In this document: one piece after another, positions 1 to 12,003 of the stretch
Position numbering within the stretch: the first letter of the stretch is position 1
Layout of the letters: each line of letters opens with the position of its first letter
Assembly: GCA_027257055.1 (NCBI GenBank)
Contig: JAPVLO010000003.1
Coordinates: 13,767,501 to 13,831,500, forward strand
Direction: 5' to 3'
DNA from: Cephalopachus bancanus
Lineage: Eukaryota > Chordata > Mammalia > Primates > Tarsiidae
Length of the DNA: 64,000 nt
Made by a program: the position numbers and the translations under genes
Notes under the pieces: generated by a model
The model's database searches: none
What the model was told of the DNA's origin: nothing
Seen by the model: the letters and a program-made list of their open reading frames with translations, nothing else

Positions 1-150
1 GGGAGGCGAGGAGACACAACATCAGGAAGGGTACCCGATCTCTAACCAGGCAAAGTGGGGACCAAAGGGAGGCCCAAACTTTACCTGTATGACGACCACC
101 TGTATACCAATCCTGAACTGTAGCCCACATCTTTAAAAGAAAAAGAAGTG
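1..150 (+). mobile_element. L1 3' end (lineage-specific type), cut by window edge
   Basis: The wording 'gaagggtacc', then 'cctgaactgtagcccacatc' and an A-rich tail, matches the 3' UTR ends of the other young L1 copies in this window (near 18.9 kb, 33.65 kb and 48.6 kb). The 5' part lies outside the window. Confidence 0.7.
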
Positions 151-754
151 GTAGAAATTATAATTTTATTAAACATGGCCTTTTTTTACACATTAAAAAA
201 TATTCTGAGCAATGAAGTGTACATAAAGTCCCTTTGCTGCATTCCAAAGTACAACACTTGTCTTTAAAAAAAGCACTTGTGTGTTGGGGCTGAGAGCTTT
301 TTCCATAGAACACCATTTTTATTTGAAAGAATGACTGTCAGGCAAACTATGGTTATTCGGTGTAGGGTACTCGGCAGATACTTTCCTGAAAATGAACAAA
401 AGGAGCCTGTTATGTCATGAAAAACAACTGACAGTATTTGTTACCAATAACAGACTACATGTTTTCAAGTAAAATTTAGAATTTTGGAAAACTTGTTTCT
501 GCCACCATGAGCTTGACAACGTCTCAATACTTAAAGACTTTTCTGGTAAGACCAGTAGTAATATTGACAAATGGAATTTTTGATATTGTATAATCAAATG
601 AGTCAACATTTGGAAAATCTGTGAACAGGCATTTTCCAAGTGGTATCTGCATATTGTTACAAAATCATTTTATTCTCTGTTTTCCTGCATTTTCAACTTA
701 AAAAAATTATTTGCTGCAAGGTTGCTGTTATAGACTTAACTACTCCGGCAATTT

Positions 755-1085
755 ATAAGTTGAAGCCCTAGCTCCCAGAATCTCACAATATGACTGTAGT
801 ATTTGGAGACATCGGCTTTGATGAGGTGATTAATGTTAAAATGAAGCCATTAGGGTGAACCCTAATCAGACATTACTGGTCACCTTATAAGAAGAGAAAA
901 GGCTGTGGGAGGACACAGTGAGAAGGCAACCATTTGCAAGGAAAGAGAGGCCTCAAAGAAAACCAACCCTACCGACTCCTTGGCCTTGGACTTCTAACTT
1001 CCAGAACTGTGAAAAATCAAATTTCTGTTGTTTAAGTCATCCAGTCTGTAATATTTTGTTATGGCAGCTGTAGCAAACTAATGCA
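755..1085 (+). mobile_element. MLT1-type MaLR LTR, partial
   Basis: Recognised by the order of MLT1 wording: a 'gttgaagccctag' start, 'accttataagaagag', 'ccagaactgtg', 'ttctgttgtttaagtcatcc' and the end 'agcaaactaatgca'. It is diverged, as expected of an old mammal-wide LTR. Same family as the copy at 5.36-5.81 kb. Confidence 0.7.
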
Positions 1086-1309
1086 ATTGCTTATCTTGTA
1101 AGGAACATAGATTAATGGAACTAAAGTTATTTAGGGGTAGGGCAACAATTCACAGCATATAAAGCTCCAAAGAAGTTTCTATAACTTTTCACCCCAGTTA
1201 TCTTATACCTCATCTTCCTTTTTCCCTACTTCCTTCTTTCTCCATTGCCTTCTTCTTTTCTGTGTCCCAAGCCAAAATGACAAACCTAGCCAAAGGCTGC
1301 TGCTTTTGT

Positions 1310-1361
1310 TGATGTGTATGTGTGTGTGCACATGTGTGTGTATACATGCACATATATGTGG
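1310..1361. repeat. (TG)n-rich imperfect microsatellite
   Basis: Degenerate TG/CA alternation interrupted by 'cacatg' and 'tatacatgcacatatatg'. Confidence 0.8.
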
Positions 1362-2084
1362 GAAAAGAAGGATTGGAGGATATCAAGTAGTTGCTGGGTT
1401 TTTTTTTCACGTGTTGGCATGAATACAAACTCTTTCCTCTGTCTTCCAATTAAGATAGAAACTTGAAGGCAGAGGGAAGGAATTTAATCATGGTGATTTT
1501 GTCCTGAATATCTCAGGCAGAGGCATTTTGGGTTAATATGGAGACCTTTAAAATAAGGAATAAAAGAGGCAAATATGTCTCTAGAAAAATAAGGTCTGGG
1601 CTATTATTTCTTAAGGACCGGGAAGAACATATTCTTGTAGCCTGACCAAGTATCTTTGGAAGGATAATTATTTTTTCTGGTTGCAAGTTATGCTATCTTT
1701 CTGGGATTTTTGGAAGAGTACTTGCCGCAGCATGGTAGGCAGAGAGATTTTGAACCACAATCGAAGCACCAACAAGTATTTCCCTGCCTTCTCCTAACTT
1801 AGAACTAGAGCCACTTCCCAAGGGGAGTCAGCAGACGTGGGAACTTGAGTTGGTCACCCTGAGCCTATGACGGGTGTTGTGTGGCTCCACCCTCCAGGCC
1901 TAGGTCTCATGTCTGTTCTGGGACCCATGTCTGTTCATGGCAGCCCCAGTCAGTTCCCGGGGGTCTGTTGAGTTGCCTTTGTGATAATAACATCAGTGAC
2001 AATATCTGGTAAGCACTCACTGTGCACCTGAAGCACTTATTATCTTCTGTAATCCAAAAACATTCCTGTAAGATTATCATCCTG

Positions 2085-2382
2085 GTCTGGCACGGTGGCT
2101 CAAGACAGTAATCCCAGCACTTTGGGAAGTTGAGATAAGGAAATTGCCTGAGCCCACTGGTTCGAGAACAGTCTGGGCATCTTGGTGAGACCTCATCTCT
2201 ACAATAAACCAGAAAATTAGCTGGGCATTGTAGCGTGTACCTGTAGTTCTGTGTTTCAGCTACTTGGAAGACTGAGGTGGAAGGATTGCCGGGGCCCAGC
2301 AGGTCGACGCTGGGCTGGCTGTGAGTGTGCCACTGCACTTTAGCCTGGGCGACAGAGTGAGACTCTACTCAAAAAAAGAAAA
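2085..2382 (+). mobile_element. Alu-class dimeric SINE, lineage-specific subfamily
   Basis: Left arm ('cccagcactttgggaagttg'), middle ('gagacctcatctctacaat'), right arm ('tacttggaagactgaggtgg', 'cagcaggtcgacgctg') and A-rich tail. The target duplication 'aagattatcatcctg' lies at 2070-2084 and 2383-2397. A third copy follows at 2399-2413. Confidence 0.9.
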
Positions 2383-2424
2383 AAGATTATCATCCTGAAA
2401 GATTATCATCCTGTGGAAGGGACT

Positions 2425-2765
2425 GGCTAGTCTCTCACAAACCTGCTTCTCATTCAGGGCATACAGCTCAACTCTATTTCCCAGACTCCTCTGCAGCTGA
2501 GCATGGCAACGTGATTGAGCTTTAGCTATAGCCATGTGAGTGAAAGCATTATATGTTACTTCCAGGCCTTGCCTAAACAATCTTCCCCCATCTGACCCTC
2601 TTCCATCTTGTGCAGACAAGCACAGGGATATTGGAAGCTGCGAGCTGGTTTTTCAGATCACATCTTGGGGGACAGCTGCTACTTAGAAACACCCATTTTG
2701 GACTCTATGGGAGCAAGAAATAAATTTCTACTGTGTTAAGCCACTGAAGTTTTTGGAGTTTATCC
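2425..2765 (+). mobile_element. ancient LTR-like repeat (MaLR/ERVL class likely)
   Basis: The end 'gcaagaaataaatttctac', 'tgttaagccactgaagttt' and the middle 'agctatagccatgtgag' match a common old mammalian LTR. I am unsure of the family name. A related but more diverged block lies at about 52.0-52.36 kb. Confidence 0.45.
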
Positions 2766-3624
2766 TAATAAGTTATTAGAGCAGCTTATGTACTTAAGCT
2801 AATATTCATTTCCACCTTCAAATGAAAAACTGGACCTCAGGACATTTGATTTGCCCAGTCTCTTCACTAGTAAGCAGCTTTATGTAAACTTGAACTCTGC
2901 ATTTTCTTGGCAATGGTATTTTGAATCTCAGTCCCAAAGTGGTGGAAAGTGTGGTGTGTATGTGAGTGTATGTGTGTAGAACCATTGTTCTGCTAGTGTT
3001 TATGGACTGTAGCATCCCCTGAGGTTCTTCCCAATCTTAAGCAGAGAATGAGAAATGTCAGTTTCAGATACCATACTGTACCCTCGTTAAATGGTAGAGT
3101 GCTGCACCATGTGCTTCTGCTTCTGGGCACTGCTGCACAAGAAGCAGCGATCACCAAAGCAACTGAAACTCCCTTCCCAGAGTGAGTGCTGTCATATTGC
3201 TGATGGACAAGATCCTGGGTCTTATCTGTGATGTGGAGAGCCAAGGATGACGCCAGCTTATGGGAGAATGTAAGTCTGTAAGATGCCAGCCTCTCCCAGG
3301 GATATCAGTTTCAGGACCCTGGCAGCATGTGGAAGGAAAACAATCTCAGGTTGTCTTGCCATGCTCAGGACAGGTTTTCCTCCCACTCTGTGGTGTGGAA
3401 TCTCTATTGGAGCATGGCAGAAAACAAGCCACCTCTCTGCCCGGTCGCTCCACTTTTTCTCATGGCTATATCAGCACATAATAGCACATTTGTGAAGCCT
3501 AGGCAGTGATTTGACCAGGGTCTGTCTTCTAAGCACACCCTCAACTCTCTACTGCTTGTGGATTCAGAAACTGTAACAATGTTAGGGTTCAAAAGGAAAT
3601 TAGGGAGTCTTTTGGGCTGATAGC
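2766..3624. other. no recognisable feature
   Basis: Contains a short TG-rich run near 2950-2980. I recognise no repeat family or exon here. The overlapping short frames near 3.26-3.6 kb look like chance. Confidence 0.5.
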
Positions 3625-3710
3625 CTCATTTTAGGGATCAGAAAACTGAGACCAGAGAGAAGTGACTCGAAGCTCACATAACTTGTTGGTGGCATATTTG
3701 AGCCCTTATT
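3625..3710 (+). mobile_element. MIR SINE core fragment
   Basis: Wording 'cctcattttagggatcagaa', 'aactgagaccagagag' and 'cacataacttgttggtggca' follows the MIR core (cctcattttacagatgagga, aactgaggc..., agtggcagagc), diverged. Confidence 0.65.
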
Positions 3711-5357
3711 ACACGCTCAGCATTATCTCATTATTGCAGGATCATGTTCCCAAAGAAAGAGACTCAGAGACTTGAAGGTTTATTTGTGTGTAAGAAATAT
3801 ATCGGATAGTACCCTTGGGGACACACTTGTGAAGGAACAAAAGAGGCAGGATTGGACAGAAGGGAAGCTCGACTGTGATGTGGTTGCAACAGACACATTA
3901 GCTGATCCCATGGGGAGCTCTGAAGTTGGAGTGGCCCTTCGATGTCCCAAATGGAGGCAAGAGGCCTGAACTTTGTACCCCCACCTGGACCAGTCATTGC
4001 AAACAGGCTGCTCCCTAACAGGGGCTGCAACCTTGGGTGAGGCTTGCTTTGGCAGAAGGCAGTTTCCGGGACTAGGGGAATGAAGGCCCTAGTCCTAGGT
4101 CCTGGAGGGGATCTGGATGGTAGACCCCAGCATTTGCTCTACTCACTTGCACTCAAAGTCATACCGAGGCTTAAGATGATGGAAACGGAAGCTTAGGCTA
4201 CACAGTCACTAAAAGGTGGAGGTAAGAGAAAAATGCAGGTCTGTGGTCTCAGCTGCCAGCTTGGAGTCTCCAAGTGGTTGGGAAGCACAATGGAGAGGAC
4301 AGAAACAAGTTTATTCTTGGAGCTGGTGGACTTCCAGTTTAGGGAAGTGGCCCAAGTAGGATGACTTCAGTATTGGGCTGACCCCTGAGGTGTGTACTGG
4401 TGGAGGGAAGAGGTGGTAAGGCTTGGGGGGGAGAGAGTTGAGGGAAAGAAGCTTGGCAGCAGGAGACAGGGTAGGGGGAGGAGTTCCTTGGTGCTTAATT
4501 CCAGAAAGCCTGGTCTCCCAGGAGGAACGGAGAAGCTCTGCAACCACTGAGGAATGCCTGTTTCCCTGACGTTAGAGCCTGGGGAGAAACATAGATTGGG
4601 TGGGTAGGAGGGGCCATCCTAATAGTTCATGAAACTTGAAGGAGGGCAACCCCAACCCCAGCCAGCAGAACTCTCTAGGACATAAAGACCGTGAGTGATT
4701 GATGACATCTGAGGAGGTGGTCTCAGAACCTGGGAAGAATATATTCTGCTAGGAAAAATTGTGGAAGACTTTTGAAATGGGCAAAAAGAAAGACTACCAG
4801 GTGTCTTGTCTAGGGCAGCCTTCCTGGTTATCTGTGCCTTTCATTGCCTTGGAATTTTTTTTGTAACTGTAATTTGGAGAAAGCTGATAATAACACAAAT
4901 GATTCTTGCCCAGAAGTGCAAATGAATTTTGTCCAGTGGGGATGCAGTTGTCCATTATTGACAAGTTTTGCGTTTACTTGTAGACTCATTTCAGCATTCC
5001 AGGTTACCTAGATATGTATGTTCTTGAAATGCTCCTTTGATCTGGTTATAACATCTCACTGACTTTCTTATTAATGAGTTAAGTACATCTTAGACACATG
5101 CTCATTAAAAAAAAGATAAACAAATCCAAATCCTTTCTCTCTCAGTCTAGTTGTCCTCAAACCAGTGAAAATTGAAATTGCACTCTGCAGTGAACTCTCA
5201 GAGACAGCAAGAAGGGGGCTGTACTGAGAGGACAGGGCGAGAGAGACTCTAGAACATTCACACCATACACCCATATCAACCAGAGAAGCTCTATGCTTGT
5301 CTACTATTCTCTTTTCTCTAGTAGCGAGCATCTTCATAAGGTCTTATTGGAATCAAG
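3711..5357. other. mostly unassigned sequence
   Basis: A weak MIR-like trace lies near 4175-4260. A G/A-rich stretch lies at 4390-4480, with a run of seven G near 4425. I see no exon or other element. Confidence 0.5.
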
Positions 5358-5807
5358 GTGTCATGCGTTGAATTGTGTATCCTAAGAAGTCCCAACCCTC
5401 AGTACCTATGGATGTGACCTTATTTGGATATAGGGTCTCTGCGGATGGTCAGTCTTTGCGGATGAAGTTATTAAGGTGGGCTTTAATCCAATATGACCGT
5501 GTCCTTATAAAAAGGGTTATTTGGGCCCAGAGACAGACAGCCACACAAGGAGAATGCCTTGTGCAGATGAAGGCAGACATCAGGATGAGACATCTACAAG
5601 CCAAGGAACGCCAGATTGCCTGCAAACCACCAGAAACTAAGAGATAGGCACAGAACAGACTCTCCTTCACAGACTTTGGAAGGAGCCAACCCCGCTGACA
5701 CCTCAAGCTCAGGCTTCTAGCCTCCAGGACTGAGACAATGCATTTCTGCTGTTTAAGTCACCCAGTTTGTGGCACTTTGTTATGGCAGCCCTAGGAAATG
5801 AATACAC
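5358..5807 (+). mobile_element. MLT1-type MaLR LTR, nearly complete
   Basis: Follows the MLT1 consensus from 'gcgttgaattgtgtat' through 'gtgaccttatttggatatag', 'tttaatccaatatgaccgtg', 'ctacaagccaaggaacgcca', 'cttctagcctccagg' and 'ctgctgtttaagtcacccag', ending 'ccctaggaaatgaatacaca'. Reading frames in it are incidental. Confidence 0.85.
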
Positions 5808-6809
5808 ACGCTTTCTACATCTGCATGCGGGGTACGCCACAGGATTTTGGCTTGCTAACCTCTCTTTACCATGAGAAGTGAAATTAGGCCTGTAGAGTGT
5901 CACAGTGCCTCAAGTACCTTAAATACAGCCTCCATGCAAGTGGGGAGGCACTTCATCTTTTTGGTTGTAGAACTCTCCAGGAAAATGTGAACTCCAAAAT
6001 AGCACCCCCAGCGGCAGTTTGACATTGTGTAATTACAGCTCTCTTGTTTGCTGTAGTCAAAGGAGAGACCCTCACTGTGTCTTCACAAAAGGCGCAGATT
6101 GTTGCCTAAAAGTCACGCAGTTAGTGTGTCCTCAATTTCCCAATCAGAGCCATCAGAGATGACACTTAATTAAGCTGTCTTTCCAGGTTTGTGGCATCCG
6201 GCAGGCTCCAGTGGTCATTACTAAGGTTACCCAGTAAGGCTGGATTTACCGAGCCTCTCTGCACATACTCTCGTGGCAAGCAGGTATAGTTTGGGCTGAG
6301 ATGAGATCTTGGCTCTCCTCTCAGCATATGCTGGAACAAGCACTGATTGGTTTTAAGCTTGATTTTAGTGAAATCTCGGTTAATCTGTATTTTTGGCAAG
6401 ATTGTGAATACTGAAGGGAACACCTCAGGGCTTGAACGGGGAGTGGCCTGTTGGACAAGGACTCTTTTTGTCTTGCAAGGGGTTTTCTGGCTGTTCTTTA
6501 AGATGCTGGGGGCAGTGGGAAGAGATGGTGGTTAGTGAACTTGGAGAATCGACCTCATGCTGATCTCAGACTGAAGAGGTGTCTGCTGGCCAGTTCTCCT
6601 CTCTGCTTATTGATCCATTCAATGTCTGTCGGCTGCCCGTGCACTGCCTGCATTCCCTGGGTTGATCATATATTTGACTCTGATGGAGATCTGATCATTT
6701 GTTTTCCTGCAGGAGATCAAATAAATGTCCAAAGCTGGAAAGATGGGGAGGACAATGAAAGTAAGGCAACAATAGAGAATTAGTATTCTGTCTTACATTT
6801 TTCTTGCTT
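5808..6809. other. unassigned sequence
   Basis: I recognise no repeat family, exon or RNA gene in this kilobase. Confidence 0.5.
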
Positions 6810-7735
6810 ACTACAGTGCATGAAGGGATTTATTTTTGGCTTCTCTATTTTGTCCCATTGGTTTATGTGTCTGTTTTGTACCAGTACCATGCTGTTTTGA
6901 ATACTATAGCTTTGTAGTATATTTTGAAGTCAATTAGTGTGATGCCTCCAGCTTTGTTCTTTTTGTTCATGCTTGCTTTGGCTACTCAGGATCTTTTTTG
7001 GTTCTGTGTGAATTTTAGGATTGTTTCTACTATTTCTGTGAAGAATATCATTGGTATTTTGATAGGGATTGCATTGAATCTATAGAGTTCTTCAGGAAGT
7101 ATGGTTATTTTGACATCAACAATTCTCCCAAGTCATGAATACGGAATTTATTTCCATTTTTTTTTTTGGTGTTGTCTTCAATTTCTTTAATTAGTGTTTT
7201 ATAGTTTTCATTGTAGGGATCTATCACCTCCTTGGTTAAATTTATTTTCAGGTATTCCATTATTTGTTTATTAATATGTATTGCTAATGAAATTGCTTTC
7301 TTGATTTCTCTTGATTGTTATTGCTGTATAGAAACACTTATTGATTTTTGTATGTTGATTTTGTGTCCTGCAACTTTACTGAATTCATTTACCAGTTCTA
7401 AGAGATTTTTGGTGGAATCTTTAGATTTTTCTATATGTAAGATCATGCTATTGGCAAACAGGGACAACTTGACTTCTTCTTTTAGTTGGTGCCCTTTATT
7501 CCTTTCTCTCTTTTTTAGATTAGAAGACATAGTTTATTTAAAAACTAAATTAGAGAGAGAGGAGATTCACCTCCCCAAGGTAGGGCAGGTGGCCAAAGTT
7601 TAAGAAACATGGTCTGGCCATAGCTCAAAGAGTACATGGCCACTCCATTATTTCTTTCTTATGCCTAATTGCTCCGGCTAGTACTTCCAGTATCATGTTG
7701 AATAAAAGTGGTAGAACTATAGTCCTCTCCTGAAG
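6810..7735 (-). mobile_element. L1 ORF2 fragment, antisense, interrupted
   Basis: Antisense L1 ORF2 wording: 'ttgtaccagtaccatgctgt', 'tttgtagtatattttgaagt', 'gtattccattatttg', 'gatcatgctattggcaaaca', and after the interruption 'tgcctaattgctccggctag' and 'cttccagtatcatgttgaat'. A short reverse frame at 7318-7530 still reads like ORF2. The element is split at 7511-7647 by a polyadenylated insertion. Confidence 0.85.
7511..7647 (-). mobile_element. short polyadenylated retroposon inside L1 (not Alu, not L1)
   Basis: The L1 wording breaks after 'cctttctctc' and resumes near 7648 with 'ttatttctttctta'. These flanks form an imperfect target duplication. Read on the minus strand, the insert is about 131 bases, carries the poly(A) signal AATAAA roughly 24 bases before a short A run, and ends in that run. 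This is the structure of an RNA-derived, L1-mobilised copy. The source could be a retroviral LTR transcript (as described for Tarsius interspersed elements, TINEs) or an mRNA 3' end. I cannot tell which. Confidence 0.55.
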
Positions 7736-9310
<1,575 letters not shown>

Positions 9311-9535
9311 AATAATGACCACAAAATTGGGGTGAGGTAGACATTTTTAATGTAATTAACTAGACAACTAATTATCCTAAAACTTTTTTGCATGTGTGTG
9401 AAAGGTTATACATACACATGGAAAAATATCAGATGGTAGAGGGTAAACAAGAAAAAAGAAATTCTTCCTCTAACATCTGATTCCTAGTACTTTTCTCCAA
9501 GATTTTGTGTATCCATCCGGCAATTTTTTTTGCAT

Positions 9536-9537
<2 letters not shown>

Positions 9538-9589
<52 letters not shown>

Positions 9590-9620
9590 ACACACTTATA
9601 CAATATATATATATATACAC
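9538..9620. repeat. (CA)n microsatellite followed by (TA)n
   Basis: About 59 bases of CA alternation with a 'cata' interruption, then 'caatatatatatatatac'. Confidence 0.95.
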
Positions 9621-9733
9621 ATAGCTGTATGTAACCACAAACATTTAAAATTAATCTAATATCTTATATACACACATGTAATTTTGTATAATTACATCAA
9701 AGATTGTGTCACATTGGGTCTCTTTTCCTTTTC

Positions 9734-9752
9734 CTTTTTTTTTTTTTTTTTG
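9734..9752. repeat. poly-T tract
   Basis: T run of about 18 after a C/T-rich lead. It could be the tail of an old antisense retroposon, but no body is recognisable beside it. Confidence 0.6.
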
Positions 9753-9774
9753 GTATGTGGCCTCCCTCCCCATT

Positions 9775-9865
9775 TCTCATTCATTCATTTGGCAAATATT
9801 TACTGAGAAGCTATTATGTTCCAGGCACTATGCTGAGATGTGGGAATATATGGGAGAGCAAAACC
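9775..9865 (+). mobile_element. ancient L1 (L1M) 3' UTR fragment
   Basis: 'ttcattcatttggcaaatat', 'tttactgagaagctattatg' and 'ttccaggcactatgctgaga' follow the common L1M 3' UTR wording (attcaacaaatatttattga, gtgccaggcactg). Confidence 0.55.
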
Positions 9866-10441
9866 GGCCAATATCATGGTGCTGATGTCTTCTTCCCTTT
9901 CTCCAAGTCAGCATATGGCCTTATTTATTTATTTATTTATTTTTACCTCCATCAGGTGTCCCAGGCTCATGGCATAGTATGGAATTCACAACTCATGGCA
10001 TGATTTGGGGGCTCTGTTCTATCTTCCTTTTTTACAAGAATGTGAGGTTTTGACAATTGCCCCTGAGCCTCCTAACTACTAGGGTCAAAATCCAATTCCC
10101 ATCCTCCTGTGAGCCATTTGGCTTTAGTTTTTGTCTCCTAATTGAATTGGGCATCCTTCTTTCATTGCTGGTACCTGTGAATTTTTTTCTTGCTTTCTAA
10201 TTTATCTATGCATTTAAAACTCCTTATTTTGAAGGGTTTGTGCATTTTATCCTGGATTTCTACATGCTCATAGCTAAAATGCAGGTAAGGCAGTTCTTCC
10301 ATGACAGGTCAGTTTGTCATAGTGACATAAAGTGCCCAGGAGAGTTTTGACAGATGCTGGGAGAGACTGATAGTGAGAGAGGCATGCAAAGGGAATGTTA
10401 AGGTGTTTTGCTGGGCACTAAAAATGTAGTCTTCTGCCTTC

Positions 10442-10527
10442 CACAGGAAATAGTTTATTATTTTTTATTATTTTATTATATAATTTTTTATTATTATTTA
10501 TTATTCCACAGGAAATCGTTTATTAAC
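10442..10527. repeat. AT-rich (TTA)n tract flanked by a duplicated 20-mer
   Basis: 'ccacaggaaatagtttatta' recurs as 'ccacaggaaatcgtttatta' on the other side of a (TTA/TTTA)n run. Confidence 0.75.
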
Positions 10528-10634
10528 CTGTATTTTAACACAATTCCATGCACAAAATGAAATCACATGGGGCTCCAGGTATATTTGAAATACCACTTTA
10601 GGTTTCTGATAATGGAGATGGTGAATTTATTCAA

Positions 10635-10715
10635 CTCAGTGCTTGCCATACTATAGATCTTCAATACATATTTGTGGAATGAATGCATGGAGACATGAAT
10701 GAATGAATGAGTGCC
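10635..10715 (+). mobile_element. MIR/L2-type 3' tail with (TGAA)n
   Basis: 'atcttcaatacatatttgtg' and 'gaatgaatgcatgg', then 'gaatgaatgaatga', match the common tail of MIR-related SINEs. Weak. Confidence 0.4.
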
Positions 10716-10770
10716 AATTTGTTAGGAAAAAAATCCTACAATTGAGGTTTTCCATTCTTAGTAATTTTGA

Positions 10771-11457
10771 TGCAGGCCAACCTCAGAACTAGGGTTCAGC
10801 CTGAGAGGTCAAGTGAGATCTTGGCCCGTGCAGAGAGGAATTCAAGCATGAGCCATAAGCAGGAGATGAAAAATACGTTTATTAAAGAAATGGGGAAATG
10901 GCTCCCCATAGGTAGAGCAGCCCACTTGCATCACTGGGGTTTCAACTGGAAAAATGAAAGTAAGTTTACTGAAATGATGGCGAGCAGGCAGACAGAGAAT
11001 CCTGGGCTGGTCTATAGGAAGAACAGCAGTCATACATCACTGGTGCTTTATGTTTATGGCTAAGTCTTGATTATATGCTAAGCAAGGGGTAGATTATTCA
11101 TGGGTTTTCCAGGAAAGAGGCAGGGAATTCCCAGATTCAAAGGTTCCTCCTTTTCTAAAACCATATAGGGTGATTTTTAGGAGTTGCTACGGTAATTGTA
11201 AACTGTCATGGTGCTGGTAGGAGTGTTTGTTAGCATGCTAATGCATTACAATTATTGTATCATGGGCAAGAAGGACAAGCAGAGGTCTCTTTTGACGCCA
11301 TCTTGGTTTTAAGTTGCTCTTGTCTGACTTTGACCAGTCTTCCTCACCACATCCCGTCAGTGAGGTCCAGGTCTTGTGACCTTTGTTTTGGAAACTAGTT
11401 CTTCTAGATCCCTATCTCAATTAGACAACTCGGATGACTAGAGGAGGTGCTGTAACA
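10771..11457 (-). mobile_element. solo LTR of an ERV1-like (gammaretroviral class) endogenous retrovirus
   Basis: A 687-bp block begins with TG, ends with CA, and is flanked by the 4-bp duplication TTGA (10767-10770 and 11458-11461). Four bases is typical of ERV1-class integration. On the minus strand it holds a poly(A) signal (complement of 10878-10889, 'cgtttattaaag') followed by a plausible R-U5 end, and U3-like sequence on the high-coordinate side. No internal retroviral sequence is present, so it is a solo LTR left by recombination. I do not recognise the family, which may be lineage-specific. Confidence 0.75.
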
Positions 11458-11576
11458 TTGACCATCAGCCCAGATTAATTTTGTGATAAACAATGGCATT
11501 CCTGAAAGAAGGGGGCAGAGGAGAAACACGAACATCAAAACTAGAAAGGAGCTTGGAGAGAGAACTTTTCTCCAAA

Positions 11577-12003
11577 TGTCTTAGTCCATTTGTGTTGCTA
11601 TAAAGGAATGTCTAAGGCTGGGTTATTTTATAAAGAGAGGGGTTTATTTGGCTCACAGCTCTGCAGGCTGTGCAAGAAGCATGGCGCCAGCATCTCCTTC
11701 TGGTATGGGCTTCAGGCCGCTTCCACCCGTGGCAGAAGACAAAGGGTGGAGCCCTCCACATGGATAGACCAGGGATCAAAAGTGGGAGAAGGGCAGTACC
11801 CAGCTCTTTTCAACCATCTCTTTCCTCAGGAATGAATAGAATGAGAACTCATTCGTCACCGTAAGAACAGTACCAAGTAATTCGTGAGGGATCTGCACCC
11901 ATGATCACCCAAACACCTCTCACCAGGCCCCACCTCCAACATTGGGATTCACATTTCAACATGAGACTTGTCGGGCCAAACAAATCATATCCAAACCACT
12001 GCA
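11577..12003 (-). mobile_element. MaLR LTR (MST/MLT1-like), antisense
   Basis: Antisense MaLR wording throughout: 'tgtcttagtccatttgtgtt', 'ggtttatttggctcacag', 'catggcgccagcatct', 'caccaggccccacctccaac', ending 'ccaaaccactgca'. Close to full length, with TG...CA ends. Confidence 0.85.

Noticed and set aside
1907..2338. 143-codon antisense frame
   Set aside because: It is largely the translation of the antisense Alu (typical HSQPSVDLLGPGNPSTSVFQVA wording in shortened form), not a gene.
7232..7603. 123-codon forward frame
   Set aside because: It is the opposite strand of L1 ORF2 running into the inserted retroposon.
9429..9644. Val/Cys-rich frame over the CA repeat
   Set aside because: Translation of a dinucleotide microsatellite.
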